Below, one piece after another: positions 33,017-41,760 of a DNA stretch of 64,000 bases (its first letter is position 1; the number at the start of each line of letters is the position of its first letter). The notes under the pieces were generated by a model. The model was not told the DNA's origin, ran no database searches, and saw nothing but the letters and a program-made list of their open reading frames with translations. Origin of the DNA: Callorhinus ursinus. Lineage: Eukaryota > Chordata > Mammalia > Carnivora > Otariidae. The position numbers and the translations under genes were made by a program. The DNA lies in assembly GCF_003265705.1 (NCBI RefSeq), contig NW_020312817.1:49109172-49173171 (forward strand), read 5' to 3'.

Positions 33017-36000
33017 ATCACAGATACATACAGTTATAAATTGCTATGGAAAAAGACAAAATAACCAGGACAAAAATAAGACACCACCCCACCTCAGAAA
33101 ATGGACACGCATATGAAAAGATGTCACCAGTAATCAGGGCAATGCAAAATAAAAGTACGATGCAATTACCATTAACATCCCTACCAGACTGGCAAAAATC
33201 AAATACCAAGTGTTGGTGAGAATGAGGAGCAATGCGAATTATCATACACTCTAGGTAGAAATGTGAATCAGGTATGTAGGAAGTTCAGCAATATCTGCAA
33301 AAGAGGGAGATATACATATCCTATGTCCCAGTAATTTTACCCACACACATCCCTAGAGAAATATGTGTAAGAATGTTCACAGTGACGAGGGAGCAGAAGG
33401 CAAGCTGAAGACAAAGCATCAATAGTGTATTGCTTGTAACAGAAAGAAAAGTTATCCAAATACCCACATTAAAATGGTTCAATTGTAATACTGTCACACA
33501 ATGGTATGCCACACAGCACAGAAAACAAGAGATATGTGCAACCACACAAGTGGATCTCATAAATGTGTTAACAAAAGAAAATAGCCCCAGGACAGAAGAT
33601 GACCGATGAATGCATACAGTCTGGTTACATTTTTAGAAAATTCAAAAAAATATAAAACCAAATCCTACTGTTTAAGGATGCATGCTTATGCGGTAAAACT
33701 ATAAAGAAAATCAAGTAATTACCAAAAAGTCAAGATACTGTTATGTCAGGAAAGAGGATGGAAAGATCTACGATGAAGAAAAAAATATATATGGAGTTTC
33801 TGGAGGCTGACACTATTATATCTCTTGACCTAGCTGGTGGTTGCAATGGTGTTCATTTTATTATTTATTGACTTTATATTTGTTATCTGTGTTCCTAAGG
33901 AAAGGCTTAGAAAAAAATATACATAAACTCATCTGCATAAAATATCCAGAAAATTACACAAGAGACTAGTAACAGTTGCCTACAGGGGAGGCATCTGTAT
34001 GAGAGATTAAAGAACAGAAGAGGTAGAGGAAGTTCTCCATGTTTGGAGAATTATTCACAGTACTGTTTTTCAACTACTACACTCAACCGATAAGTAAAGC
34101 ATGGGAGATTTTAACTAGGATAACAAGATATGTTACCAGTCTTCACAATGTCAAAGTACAAGTATGGATGACACCAAGTAAAAGCTAGAAGTGGGTTAAA
34201 AAATGGGAAAGGACGGGCCCCTGGTGGCTCAGTCGGTTAAGCATCTGCCTTCAGCTCAGGTCATGATTCCGGGGTCCTGGGATCGAGCCCCACGTCAGGA
34301 TCTGCTCTACGGGGAGCTGCTTCTCCCTCTGCCTCTGCCTGCCTCTCTCTCTCTCTCTCATGAATAAATAAATAAAATCTTTAAAAAAAAAATGGGAAAG
34401 GATGGTTCCACTAATAGTCATACCTTCCAAAGTGGGGAGTTAACCAAAAAAAATAGATATTTTTTTAAATGTTTTATTTATTTATTCATGAGAATCAGAG
34501 AGAGAGAGGCAGAGGGAGAAGCAGGCTCCCCGCCTAGCATGGAGCCCGATGCAGGGCTCAATCCCAGGACCCTGGGATCATGACCTGAGCCAAAGGCAGA
34601 CGTTTAACCATCTGAGCCACCCAGGTGCCCCAAAATAGATATTTTAGTATGTTACGTAAACTGTAAAGGTAACAAAGGAACTAAAAATAATGATATAACT
34701 TCCCAAAAATCAGAATGGAGGGATTTATGGAGTTAGGTTACCTAAATCTTCATTTATCACAGCCGGAAGTTAACAGATAACATCTGCAGTTGAAAAATCA
34801 AGGATGAAGCATATTATTTAGAAATGTAAGTAAACACCTGAAAAGCTAAACACAAACAACAGGAGTGTGGAGCAGGAGCTGCATTTCATTGTAAGCCATT
34901 AGAGAGCTGATTTTCAAGCATGGATACTGCCTTGATTAAAAAAGAAAAAATAATTTTCTACTTAGAGCATATATATCTAAGGACATGAGAACATTTTACC
35001 AGGTACAAAATATAATACTGACTGAATCCACAACTGCTAAAATGGCCAAAATTCAGGTCTACTAATGTAGGCAGAGCAGAGGAATGCAATTACTGAGATT
35101 ACTGGATCAAAAGATGAAAATGAATACGGCCACCACTTAGTGACCATTTATCAAAAATCTAAGCTAAGTACTATGCCATGGTGGAGACCAGAGTAGAAAA
35201 CTACATAAGATCTCTCCACTTCTATTCCTGGCACCTCCCAATTCATTATCCACAGGTCTGTAGTGTTAAGTCTTTAAAATACAAATCTGATTATATACTC
35301 TTTGAAAAGTTGGTAATTAAAGATGAGCAGGTAAAGTAGGCTCCGAACATATTTGGAGAACTGATAGGAAGTCAGTCACAAGAAGTTGCTTCCTCAGGTA
35401 GGCAATTAACAAGTTGTTTTTAAGAAAAATGAGTAAACAGAAAAAAAGGGTTAAGAAAGATCTACAAATTGAAAGAATACTCAATAATCTAGACTTGAAG
35501 CTAGCCATGGGAATGTATCTTAAAACACATTAAAAAAAAAATGTATCGAAAGGGTGAGAAGCCTAGGCTGATATACAGAACAAAAGAGAAAAATAGTGAA
35601 ATAAATACATCCAGAAAGGATTTCTGAAGGTAATGATGCTTGAAGGAGATAATGAGAACACTCTGGTATTGTAAAGGTGAGAATGAACGGAAAGCGCATG
35701 GTTGTCTCATATTCAATCAGAATATGTGCAGGGAAAAATAAGCTGACCAGATTTAGGAATTATTGGAGAAATAGATACCATCCAAGAGAAGACAGCTAAA
35801 ATAAGGTACCTCAAGTATTTTCTACTTCAATGACAGACTTAGTACACAAGTTAATGCAAAATTCTTAAGAAAAGACAGACACAGGCAAGTACACAATCTC
35901 CCAGTGGCAAAATAATCACCTTATACAGACTGTTGAAGAAGAAAAAAGAACAAGAAGCAACACTTTAAATGTTGGCAATTGCTTCTGATCTCTAGCATTA

Positions 36001-37887
36001 TGATGAGGGGAAGATTATATAGCATTATATGAGGGGAATGGAGATCAAAGTAGGAAACAAACTTCTCCATCCACCTAACCCCACTAGGATCTTTATATAT
36101 TCCCTCTCATTTTTTTATAATCAGCAATTTTCAAGAAAAAGTTCTAGTTACCCAAGAGAATTAGAATTGCTAAATCTCACTAGATTTAACATATTAGTTT
36201 TTCCCAACTTAATAGGAAGTAGGGAGAAAGAATTATCCCTAAGAACCAAGTAGCAGTTTTATAAGGTTCTGAACTCATATCATTAGCATGGGATAGACAG
36301 GTGGAAATGATTACCCATTGACAGAGAACTCACCTTCCAGAAAAGCAAATTCATCCACAGCTTCTATTGCATTATCTGAAACACAGAGTAAAAGGACATC
36401 TGACTAAGTCTGGTCATTTGGACATCAACCCCTTTAAAAAACCACAACTCACATAATAAAGGGCATGACATTTTATGCAAATAAGGGCATTTATATAAAC
36501 TTTGTCCCCTGCTGTCATGAGATCCATTTCTACTCCACCACCAAATCTTACATAGCAGCTGTCTCTCTACAAAAGTAGGAAAACTCTAGGTAAACCCTGT
36601 TCAGTGGAGACAACCTTTTTGCTCTGAAAGTCATCAAAGGAGAGCGTAGCAAAATAGAAGGGAAAGTGGGATTAAGGTATACAAAAGCCTACACATGCGC
36701 AAGGGTTACCAACTAAAGAGGCAGAAATTAAACCCCCAGTTTCGGGATGAAAAAGAAGTGTCAAGACTGGTACAACATGGCAAAAGGTATAAAGGGGTCT
36801 AGTCAGCTTTGACTCCTTTCATTGCCTACCCCACCACCTCTCCAGCCACCCAAAGCATAGGGACTCTAAAGGTTAGGATTTTCTATCACTGTGCCAGTCC
36901 AACAGAAAACATAGGGAGAGACCCTGTAGCACCTCTCACCTTACAGAGGTGGCTTCTCCCCCAGTGAGAGGGAAGCCTCCCCCAGCCCTCCCTTCTTTGC
37001 CCCCAGGTACCGAATACCACAGTGACATTCTACCCAAATCTCTCCTCTGGAGGGTTTTCCTCTTTCCTTGTTGAGCACAGCAGTAGGCATCTTTTGCAAT
37101 GGTCTCCACAAACAGTTCCTGTGAGGCGAGCAAGGAGAATTGAATCAATAGGTTCTAGCACAATTCTTGTGAGCGCTATTTGAGTGATGGGAGGGGAGTG
37201 AGGGGTGCTCTAGAGACGTGCTCAGTCCTGGATTTCATGAGGGCCTATTATTCCCTTTCCGCCTACCCCGGTAGTCCATGACACGTCCCTCATCCCTCAC
37301 TTGTAAATCCACCCCACTCATTCACTTGACACTCCTACAAGTTACGTTAGACACTCGAAATACCACTTAAAGTTGTTGTCCAAAGCCCTTACGACGAGGC
37401 AGGTGTTAACAAACAAATAAAACTACTGCAGGTATGTGACTCTTGCTCCCAGTCTTCCCTCCTACACTTACGTCTCAGAATCCCGCCCGGAACCTCACTC
37501 ACCTCCTTACGCTACGCACACCCAGTCCAGGCCCTCCTCCTCCCTCGCTTGCCTCGTCCCCAAGCCACCCCAGTCGCCGCTACGGCCCGCCTCCCGGAAG
37601 GTTCCTGAGGCCCCGCCCCTCGCCACCTCTCCGCCCCGCAACCCCGTGTGGCCCTGACGCTCCCGCCGCACCGCGGCTCGTGCCAGAATGAAGATGGCTT
37701 CCTGTCCCGCGAGGGTCACGTCGGGGTCCGCCTTCACCAAAGCCTTCACTCGCGCTAAAGGCAGCCTCGAGAGACGAGCCCCGGGCACACTCGTCGGGGC
37801 TTGGGGCTGCGGAGCCGCCGTCTCCCCACTGGGCCCCTCCTCCTCCCGGGGCGTTCCGCTTCCAGCCGCCGCCGCCGCCGCCGCCAT
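27180..37887 (-). CDS. POLE4: POLE4, DNA polymerase epsilon subunit 4 (four coding exons, complete)
   Basis: POLE4 is the small histone-fold subunit of DNA polymerase epsilon, the leading-strand replicase; it pairs with POLE3 and the dimer binds DNA and histones H3-H4 in the nucleus. The spliced protein here is 118 residues, one longer than the 117 I recall for human. Order of parts: an Ala-rich start, a Glu/Pro-rich linker, then the CBF/NF-Y-type histone fold from about residue 39 (ARLSRLPLARVKALVK) through ELFVETIAKDAYCC and RKTLQRRDL to DNAIEAVDEFAFLEGTLD. Coding exons are 37,672-37,887, 37,034-37,118, 36,334-36,375 and 27,180-27,193. All introns are GT-AG, all phases agree and there are no internal stops. 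The start at 37,887 matches the known family N-terminus. The gene appears intact and not a retrocopy. Confidence 0.97.
27196..29165. other. Intron 3, 3' part: no feature supported before the L1
   Basis: A-rich on the plus strand; from about 27,560 the text resembles degraded L1 5'-region sequence, but I cannot anchor it. No nested gene or RNA gene seen. Confidence 0.35.
30602..30900 (+). mobile_element. Can-SINE, interrupted by an antisense Can-SINE
   Basis: Head at 30,602-30,640 (GGGGCACCTGGCTGGCTCAG) and the remainder at 30,841-30,900 (CATGCAACTTAGCCCCACAATGGG, then poly-A). An antisense copy lies between. Its target duplication in Tigger is AACCTGTGTGGTT versus AACCTGTGCTGTT across this and the next SINE. 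Confidence 0.75.
30643..30838 (-). mobile_element. Can-SINE nested in another Can-SINE
   Basis: Antisense SINEC with tail TTTTTAAGAATTTTATTTATTT and head complement AAGCCACCCAGGCTCCCC. Imperfect duplication GGTATGCAAGTCTT / GGCATGCAACTTAG marks its insertion into the outer SINE. Confidence 0.8.
30910..31039 (+). mobile_element. Can-SINE, older short variant
   Basis: Begins GGGGCACCTGGCTGGCTCAG, lacks the usual CT-rich stretch and ends in a long A run. It appears to have inserted in or next to the tail of the preceding SINE. Confidence 0.78.
31289..31468 (+). mobile_element. Can-SINE (SINEC)
   Basis: Head GGGCGTCTGGGTGGCTCAG, shortened body (the GGCTCCCTGCTCAG segment is missing), and tail TAATAAAATCTTTAAA. 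It interrupts the antisense L1. Flanking duplication is A-rich and not well defined. Confidence 0.9.
31606..31811 (+). mobile_element. Can-SINE (SINEC), full length
   Basis: Complete element with a long perfect target duplication, TTTAAAAACAGTGATACA before it (31,588-31,605) and again from 31,812. It inserted into the old L1. Confidence 0.96.
32986..33010. repeat. (CA)n microsatellite
   Basis: About 12 AC units followed by TATATA, inside the intronic L1. Likely polymorphic in length. Confidence 0.92.
34214..34388 (+). mobile_element. Can-SINE (SINEC), full length
   Basis: Head GGGCCCCTGGTGGCTCAGTC, tail AATAAATAAATAAAATC, flanked by AAATGGGAAAGGA at both ends (about 34,201-34,213 and 34,390-34,402). 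Confidence 0.94.
34465..34631 (-). mobile_element. Can-SINE (SINEC), full length
   Basis: Antisense element: AAATGTTTTATTTATTTATTC tail complement at left, GAGCCACCCAGGTGCCCC at right, and duplication AAAATAGATATTTT on both sides (second copy 34,632-34,645). Confidence 0.93.
34646..36333. other. Intron 3, 5' part: no feature recognised
   Basis: Plain A/T-rich intronic sequence. Frames up to 74 codons without domains. No named repeat could be anchored. Confidence 0.4.
36334..36375 (-). CDS. POLE4: POLE4 coding exon 3 (42-nt microexon)
   Basis: It encodes (G|AT) DNAIEAVDEFAFLE with the last base opening the final Gly codon. Acceptor TTTCAG|ATAATG and strong donor GGAAG|GTGAGT. Too short to stand out as an open frame, but it matches the family C-terminus exactly and keeps phase on both sides. 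Confidence 0.96.
36376..37033 (-). other. POLE4: POLE4 intron 2 (658 bp)
   Basis: Bounded by the exon 2 donor and the exon 3 acceptor TTTCAG|ATAA. No repeat or nested gene seen. Confidence 0.92.
37034..37118 (-). CDS. POLE4: POLE4 coding exon 2
   Basis: 85 nt encoding ELFVETIAKDAYCC...KRKTLQRRDL plus the first base of the next Asp codon. The acceptor is a pyrimidine-light TCACAG and the donor is G|GTAGAA. This is the central helix and loop of the histone fold. Confidence 0.97.
37119..37671 (-). other. POLE4: POLE4 intron 1 (553 bp)
   Basis: GT donor at 37,671-37,670 and AG acceptor at 37,120-37,119 (sequence TCACAG|GAAC). CpG-rich near the donor, no repeat recognised. Confidence 0.93.
37672..37887 (-). 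CDS. POLE4: POLE4 coding exon 1
   Basis: It encodes residues 1-72: Met followed by seven Ala, the acidic/Pro linker and the first half of the histone fold (ARLSRLPLARVKALVK, GQEAIFILARAA). The exon ends GCCGCG|GTGCGG with phase 0. The ATG is followed by G at +4, but position -3 is C, a mid-strength initiation context. The 5' UTR continues into the CpG island; the transcription start is not determined. Confidence 0.96.
37866..37886 (-). repeat. POLE4: (GCC/GGC)n trinucleotide tract in POLE4 coding sequence
   Basis: About seven GGC units on the coding strand encode the Ala run after the initiator Met. Such tracts vary in length between species. Confidence 0.85.
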
Positions 37888-37928
37888 CCGGGCCCCGAGC
37901 GTGCTGCGCGCGGCCGCCGACTGTGCGC

Positions 37929-37938
37929 GCGCATGCGG
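37929..37938. promoter_or_regulatory. NRF1-like site
   Basis: GCGCATGCGG, one base from the palindromic NRF1 consensus GCGCATGCGC, about 45 bp upstream of the POLE4 start codon in a CpG-island promoter where NRF1 sites are common. Confidence 0.5.
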
Positions 37939-38529
37939 CGCCGGCCCCTTTCCCGCGCGCGCTGGGGGCCACGCCCCCTGTGGCCGCGTGGCTCCACCCT
38001 TTACGCGGTTGGACGCTCGGGCGGGCGGGGACCGGCGCTGGGCGTGGCGGCTCTGTCCGCTGTTTGCGCTTTGCCGCCGCTACGCTCGCGTGGACTTTTT
38101 TCCAGGTCCTGGTGAGCGCCGTCGGGCCTAGTTGACCCCAAACACCGTCCTCCAGTGCCTGAATGTGGTTGAGCCGGGCTAGTGCCGGGAGGAGCTCCTT
38201 GGTGTGGAGAAACCCAGACCCAGCCTGCAAGAGTCTCAGTCAAGAGATAAGCGAGTGATAGACAAGACTGAGAAGGGCAGGTGCCCGTGCGAGGCCCAGA
38301 TGTCCCCGGGAGAGATCCAGCGTGCGAGAAAGAGGGTACCGAGAGGGGCGCGAGATCTGGACCGGTTGCAAGGTGAACAAGATGCCCTAGAAGGAGGTAG
38401 GACCTTGGCAGGCAGAAATCGAAGAATTTCAGTCCTGACAGGAAACCACAAATAAAAAGCATAGAGGCTGTGAAGTATGAAGTTGTGTCGATCACAAGCC
38501 GTCCACGCTTGTTCAGTCGTGAGTTGCAG

Positions 38530-38985
38530 CAGAGCGTTGGCTCTCAGACTTTTTGTTCGCAGGCTCCCTTCATGCTCTTAGAAATTACTGAGGACCCCAA
38601 AGAGCTTTTGTTTCTCTAGTTTATATTTATTGTGTTCGAAATTAAAAGTTTCAGAATTTTGTTTAAGATAACTAATGCACGTTATCATAAATAACATTTT
38701 TATAACAAGTTTCCCCTCAAAAAAGTCTAATGAGAAAATTCTCTTTAATGAATGGCTTTAATAGAAGACCATTGGATTCTCTAGCTGCTTCTGTATGTTA
38801 ACGTTACCACTTTTCTCACAGATCAGGAAATTCCTCTGCATCTTCTTGAGAAATGAGAATGAAAAGGGCAAATAACCTCTTAGGATTGTTAGAAAATAGT
38901 TTTGACTTCACAGACACCTGAAAAGAGTATCTCAGAATAAACACCACCCCTGATTAGTCCCCACAGCAAAGTTTGAACCTGGCAT
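38530..38985 (+). mobile_element. hAT-Charlie-type DNA transposon relic
   Basis: 'TCTCAGACTTTTTGTTCGCAGGCTCCCTTCATGCTCTTAGAAATTACTGAGGACCCCAAAGAGCTTTTG' is the well-known 5' part of an old mammalian Charlie element, and 'TAGTTTTGACTTCACAGACACCTGAAAAG' matches its far end. Confidence 0.65.
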
Positions 38986-39017
38986 AGAAACAGTTCATAT
39001 TTGCAGTGACAGGTTTT

Positions 39018-39201
39018 GTGTGGGTTTTTTTAAGATTTTATTTATTTATTAGAGAGAGAGAGCATGAGAGGGGAGGGGGTCAGAGGGAGAAGCAGACTCC
39101 CCGTTCAGCAGGGAGCCCGATGTGGGACTGGATCCTGGGACTCTGGGATCATGACCTGAGCCAAAGGTGATCGCTTAACCAGTTGAGCCACCCAGGCGCC
39201 C
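39018..39201 (-). mobile_element. Can-SINE (SINEC), full length
   Basis: Antisense element flanked by TGCAGTGACAGGTTTT (39,002-39,017) and TGCAGTAACAGTTTT (39,202-39,216). Confidence 0.95.
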
Positions 39202-39234
39202 TGCAGTAACAGTTTTAATCTAAGTCAGTTCTAA

Positions 39235-39440
39235 TAGCTCACATTTTTTTAGCATTTCCTATGTACATGGTTCATGCTTTTATAATTGCTTTTACATTTA
39301 TGTATTTATGTACTGAGTAACAATTCTCATAATACCCTTTCTGGAGTAATTAATATTTTAACTTTTACAGTTGAGGAAGTTAAGTCACAAGGTGGTTAAT
39401 TTACCCACATCAGAATGCAGTCAAGCCAAGATGAGGTTAA
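39235..39440 (-). mobile_element. MIR SINE fragment
   Basis: Reversed MIR phrases: 'TTAGCATTTCCTATGTACATGG', 'TTTTACAGTTGAGGAAGTTAAGTC', 'GTGGTTAATTTACCCACATCAG'. Confidence 0.55.
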
Positions 39441-39554
39441 ATTAGTAGTATCTATCTGCATGCATCATTGATGTAGTAAACTCTACATGACTGGATTAGC
39501 AGACGCTCCCCTAGAACAGAACAAGAGGCTTGACCGAGATTAAAACCTTCAGAA

Positions 39555-39721
39555 GGGGCACCTGGGTGGCTCAGTCATTATCCCAGGGTCCTGGGATCGA
39601 GCCCCGCATCGGGCTCCCTGCTAGGCAGGAAGCCTGCTTATTCCTCTCCCACTCCCCCTGCTTTTGTTCCCTCTCTCACTGTGTCTCTCTCTGTCAAATA
39701 AATAAATAAAATCTTTAAAAA
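39555..39721 (+). mobile_element. Can-SINE with internal deletion
   Basis: Head and tail are normal, but the segment between the two GGCTCAG repeats inside the element is missing (GGCTCAG is followed directly by TCATTATCCC). Flanked by TTAAAACCTTCAG and ATAAAAACCTTCAG duplications. Confidence 0.92.
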
Positions 39722-39735
39722 ATAAAAACCTTCAG

Positions 39736-40312
39736 TAATGGGGTTGTGTCACTGAAAATTTCACTACACCTTCCTTTGGGACCTCAGTCCTGAGTCCCCC
39801 TTCCGATTGCATTTGTGGACACTCCTGCACAGGGAAAGCGCCACACAAAATTCATAAAAGCACGGCCAGATTCTTGTGTCTGCTTGCAGTGGAACACTTC
39901 ATGGAGCAAATATCCTAACAATGTCAAAGCAGTTAAGTACTAATGGCTGCCTGAATTCTGAATTAACACAATAAATGAACACTGTGGGGACAGGAATCCC
40001 TTTAGACTTCCTGAAGGGTCCAGTCAAATTGGCTTTCCAGAAGGATTCTCTTCAACCCTTCTCTCTTCCCAGTTTTCTCTGTTATCCATATTTTCCCTAC
40101 CTTTCTTCCACTTGTTCCTCTTCCCCTCTTTTTTCTCCCCCCAGTTCCTATTTTTTTTTCCTCATTAGTTGTGTATTTTACCACTTGGCCCAGCTCCATC
40201 CTCCTTTCCCTGGTTTTACTATGACTAATAGGAAGAGGTTTATTTAGACCACACAGGAGTTCTTGACTATGAGCTGTGAAAGGCACTAAGTCGTGTTAAA
40301 AGGGGGAATCAC
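39736..40312. other. Intergenic, no gene recognised
   Basis: A pyrimidine-rich patch at 40,045-40,150 gives 90-95-codon low-complexity frames. No gene or repeat family supported. Confidence 0.4.
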
Positions 40313-40359
40313 GGGGCGCCTGGGTGGCCCAGTCAGTTAAGCACCTGCCTTCGGCTCAC
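40313..40359 (+). mobile_element. Head-only Can-SINE remnant
   Basis: Only the first ~47 bp (GGGGCGCCTGGGTGGCCCAG through GCCTTCGGCTCA) is present, and the sequence then switches to an LTR-like element. Retrotransposition truncates 5' ends, so the missing 3' end implies a later deletion or rearrangement. Confidence 0.8.
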
Positions 40360-40960
40360 TTCCCTTTAGGAGATGGCAGGGATCTATCAGGCATATTACT
40401 TAACTGGTGTTGATCAGACGATTCCTGATTGACTTTAAGATTCCATTTCTGGAAGAGCCAAAAGTGTCTTGGTCTGATGATGTAGGGCTTAGCATTAGTG
40501 ACTCCATTTTGGGCCTGTTGTCTTGTTTGTAACACTGTATTAAAGAGCAAGATCCAACTGAGTCAATATTCAAGATCTTACTGGCTCTATTCAACAATTC
40601 ATGAATTGGGTAGCATCCAACCCAGCAGATAGATAGAAAGCCACTCTGAAGAGCCGTACAAGTCAAAGAGATTTTTATAGAACAAAGTGAGCAGGATTAA
40701 GAAAGTTTTACAGGACATTTGCTGATTGGTTAAAGCAGAGTTAGTTTCCATATATGGAGGAAAGGGAAGTCTTAGAGCCTGGTTAGATAACCTATGCTGA
40801 TCAGGCAAGCATTGATTGGTTGACCTAGGCCCTCCTTTTCTAGAAGAACCACGCATAGAAACTAGTCAAGTTTTGATTTGCTGACATGGGGCTTATCATG
40901 AGCAACTCCATCTTGGGCCTAATCTGGTTGCTTTAACAAATGTACATTTGTGAATGAATG
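40360..40960. mobile_element. Probable LTR/ERV relic, unnamed
   Basis: LTR-like features: 'ACTGGCTCTATTCAACAATTCATG', 'GATTTTTATAGAACAAAGTG', 'CAGGACATTTGCTGATTGGTT' (a CCAAT-box type motif on the minus strand) and repeated GATTGGTT/GATTGGTTGACC. A related ~50-bp segment occurs near both ends (about 40,475-40,525 and 40,876-40,930). I cannot name the family or orient it surely. Confidence 0.4.
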
Positions 40961-41065
40961 AATCATTAGCTGTGGGTCATCTAGAATTGCTATCCCCTAA
41001 GGAAGCATGTCAGAACCTGGAGAGAGAATTGTTATTTGGAAATATCTACCAAGGGTTTCTAGTAC

Positions 41066-41150
41066 AGTTGACCCTTGAGCAATGTGGGGGTTAGAGGCAC
41101 CAACACCCCTGCACAGTTGAAAATCTACACAAACGGCACCTGTACACAAC
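41066..41150 (+). mobile_element. Tigger-family terminal fragment
   Basis: Starts with CAGTTGACCCTTGAGCAATG, a Tigger terminal inverted repeat, then 'GGGGGTTAGAGGCACCAACACC' and 'GCACAGTTGAAAATCTAC'. The rest of the element is degraded or absent. Confidence 0.7.
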
Positions 41151-41446
41151 TATGCTAAACCTGCCACCTACATGTATAAGGGTTGCCTCCACTAGACTAG
41201 AGATTGTGAACCCATGTGCCTTTCTGGACCAAACTGATAATACAAATCAGAGCCCAGCAAGCTATAGACTGGGGTCCATGTCCAGCCTGCCACTTTTTTT
41301 TTTTTTTAAGTAAATCTGTTTGGAAATAGACCATAACCATGTGTTTATGTATTTTCTGTATAACCTAAAGGTGACTGTAACAGGGATTTACCATTATGGA
41401 AAGAAAAGTACTCTGTCTCAGGATTGCCCTTACTGCCATTTACACA

Positions 41447-41760
41447 TTTCTTTTCTTTTTTTTTTTTTTAAAGATTTTTTCGGGGAGTCTGCTTCTCCCT
41501 CTGACCCTCTTCCCTCTCGTGCTCTCTGTCTCTCATTCTCTCTCTCAAATAAATAAATAAAATCTTTAAAAATAAAAAAAAATTTTAAAAAAGATTTTTT
41601 ATTTATTTATTTGACAGATAGAGAGAGAGCACAGGTAGGCAGAGGGAGAGGGAGAAGCAGGCTCTCTGCCAAGCGGGGAGCCCAATGCGGGACTCAATCC
41701 CCGGGGATCATGACCTGAGCTGAAGGCAGCCGCTTAACTAACTGAGCCACCCAGGTGCCC
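41447..41760 (-). mobile_element. Can-SINE carrying a second SINE in its tail
   Basis: The outer antisense SINEC ends GAGCCACCCAGGTGCCC and is bounded by TGCCATTTACACA (41,434-41,446 and 41,761-41,773). Its T-rich tail is interrupted by a sense-strand SINE 3' half at about 41,484-41,585. Confidence 0.85.
41484..41585 (+). mobile_element. 5'-truncated Can-SINE nested in an antisense Can-SINE
   Basis: Starts at GGGGAGTCTGCTTCTCC (mid-SINE) and runs to AATAAATAAATAAAATC plus A-rich tail. The duplication AAAGATTTTTT precedes and follows it, the mark of L1-mediated insertion in the tail of the outer SINE. Confidence 0.82.

Larger units (their letters stand above)
29170..33930 (+). mobile_element. 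Old L1 relic (L1M-type), antisense in POLE4 intron 3
   Basis: 29,170-30,370 matches the L1 ORF1 end and ORF1-ORF2 junction ('GATTTCTCATCAGAAACAATGG', 'AATTCTATATTCAGCAAG', 'TTAAACATAAATGAAC'). 31,064-33,930 matches ORF2 from the RT region ('CTTCATGCCAACAAATTTG', 'GAATTCTACCATTCAAATAAA', 'GATTCAGTGCAATCACAATC') to the 3' UTR ('GGTTGCAATGGTGTTC'). Much of ORF2 is missing at the junction occupied by Tigger and SINE insertions, so it may be one deleted element or two. Frames are destroyed. Confidence 0.65.
27194..36333 (-). other. POLE4: POLE4 intron 3 (9,140 bp), repeat-filled
   Basis: Runs from GTGAGT at 36,333 to AG at 27,195-27,194, preceded by a long pyrimidine tract (16 T, then GTTTTTTG...). 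It is filled largely by an antisense old L1, a Tigger element, seven Can-SINE copies and a CA repeat. No other exon of POLE4 was recognised within it. Confidence 0.92.
37440..38135. promoter_or_regulatory. POLE4: CpG island promoter of POLE4
   Basis: Dense in CpG from about 37,440 to 38,135 compared with CpG-poor flanks, covering POLE4 exon 1 and its upstream sequence. Visible motifs: GC boxes (CCCCGCCCCT at 37,611; GGGCGGGCGGGG at 38,019), a CACGCCCCC element at 37,970, an NRF1-like GCGCATGCGG at 37,929, and a YY1-like ATGGCGGC overlapping the start codon. No TATA box seen, fitting a housekeeping replication gene. Long open frames on both strands here (up to 216 codons) are GC-driven. Confidence 0.85.

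Noticed and set aside
35790..35810. Candidate POLE4 terminal exon reading Gly-Thr-Leu-Phe-stop in intron 3
   Set aside because: The last residue does not match, the acceptor (CTTGAG) lacks a pyrimidine tract, and the 27.19-kb exon fits better and leads to a proper poly-A signal.
37688..38131. 147-codon plus-strand frame (and 216-, 164- and 104-codon overlapping frames) in the CpG island
   Set aside because: All overlap POLE4 exon 1 or its promoter, are Arg/Ala/Gly/Pro-rich, match no family and are expected when stop codons are scarce in CpG-rich DNA.
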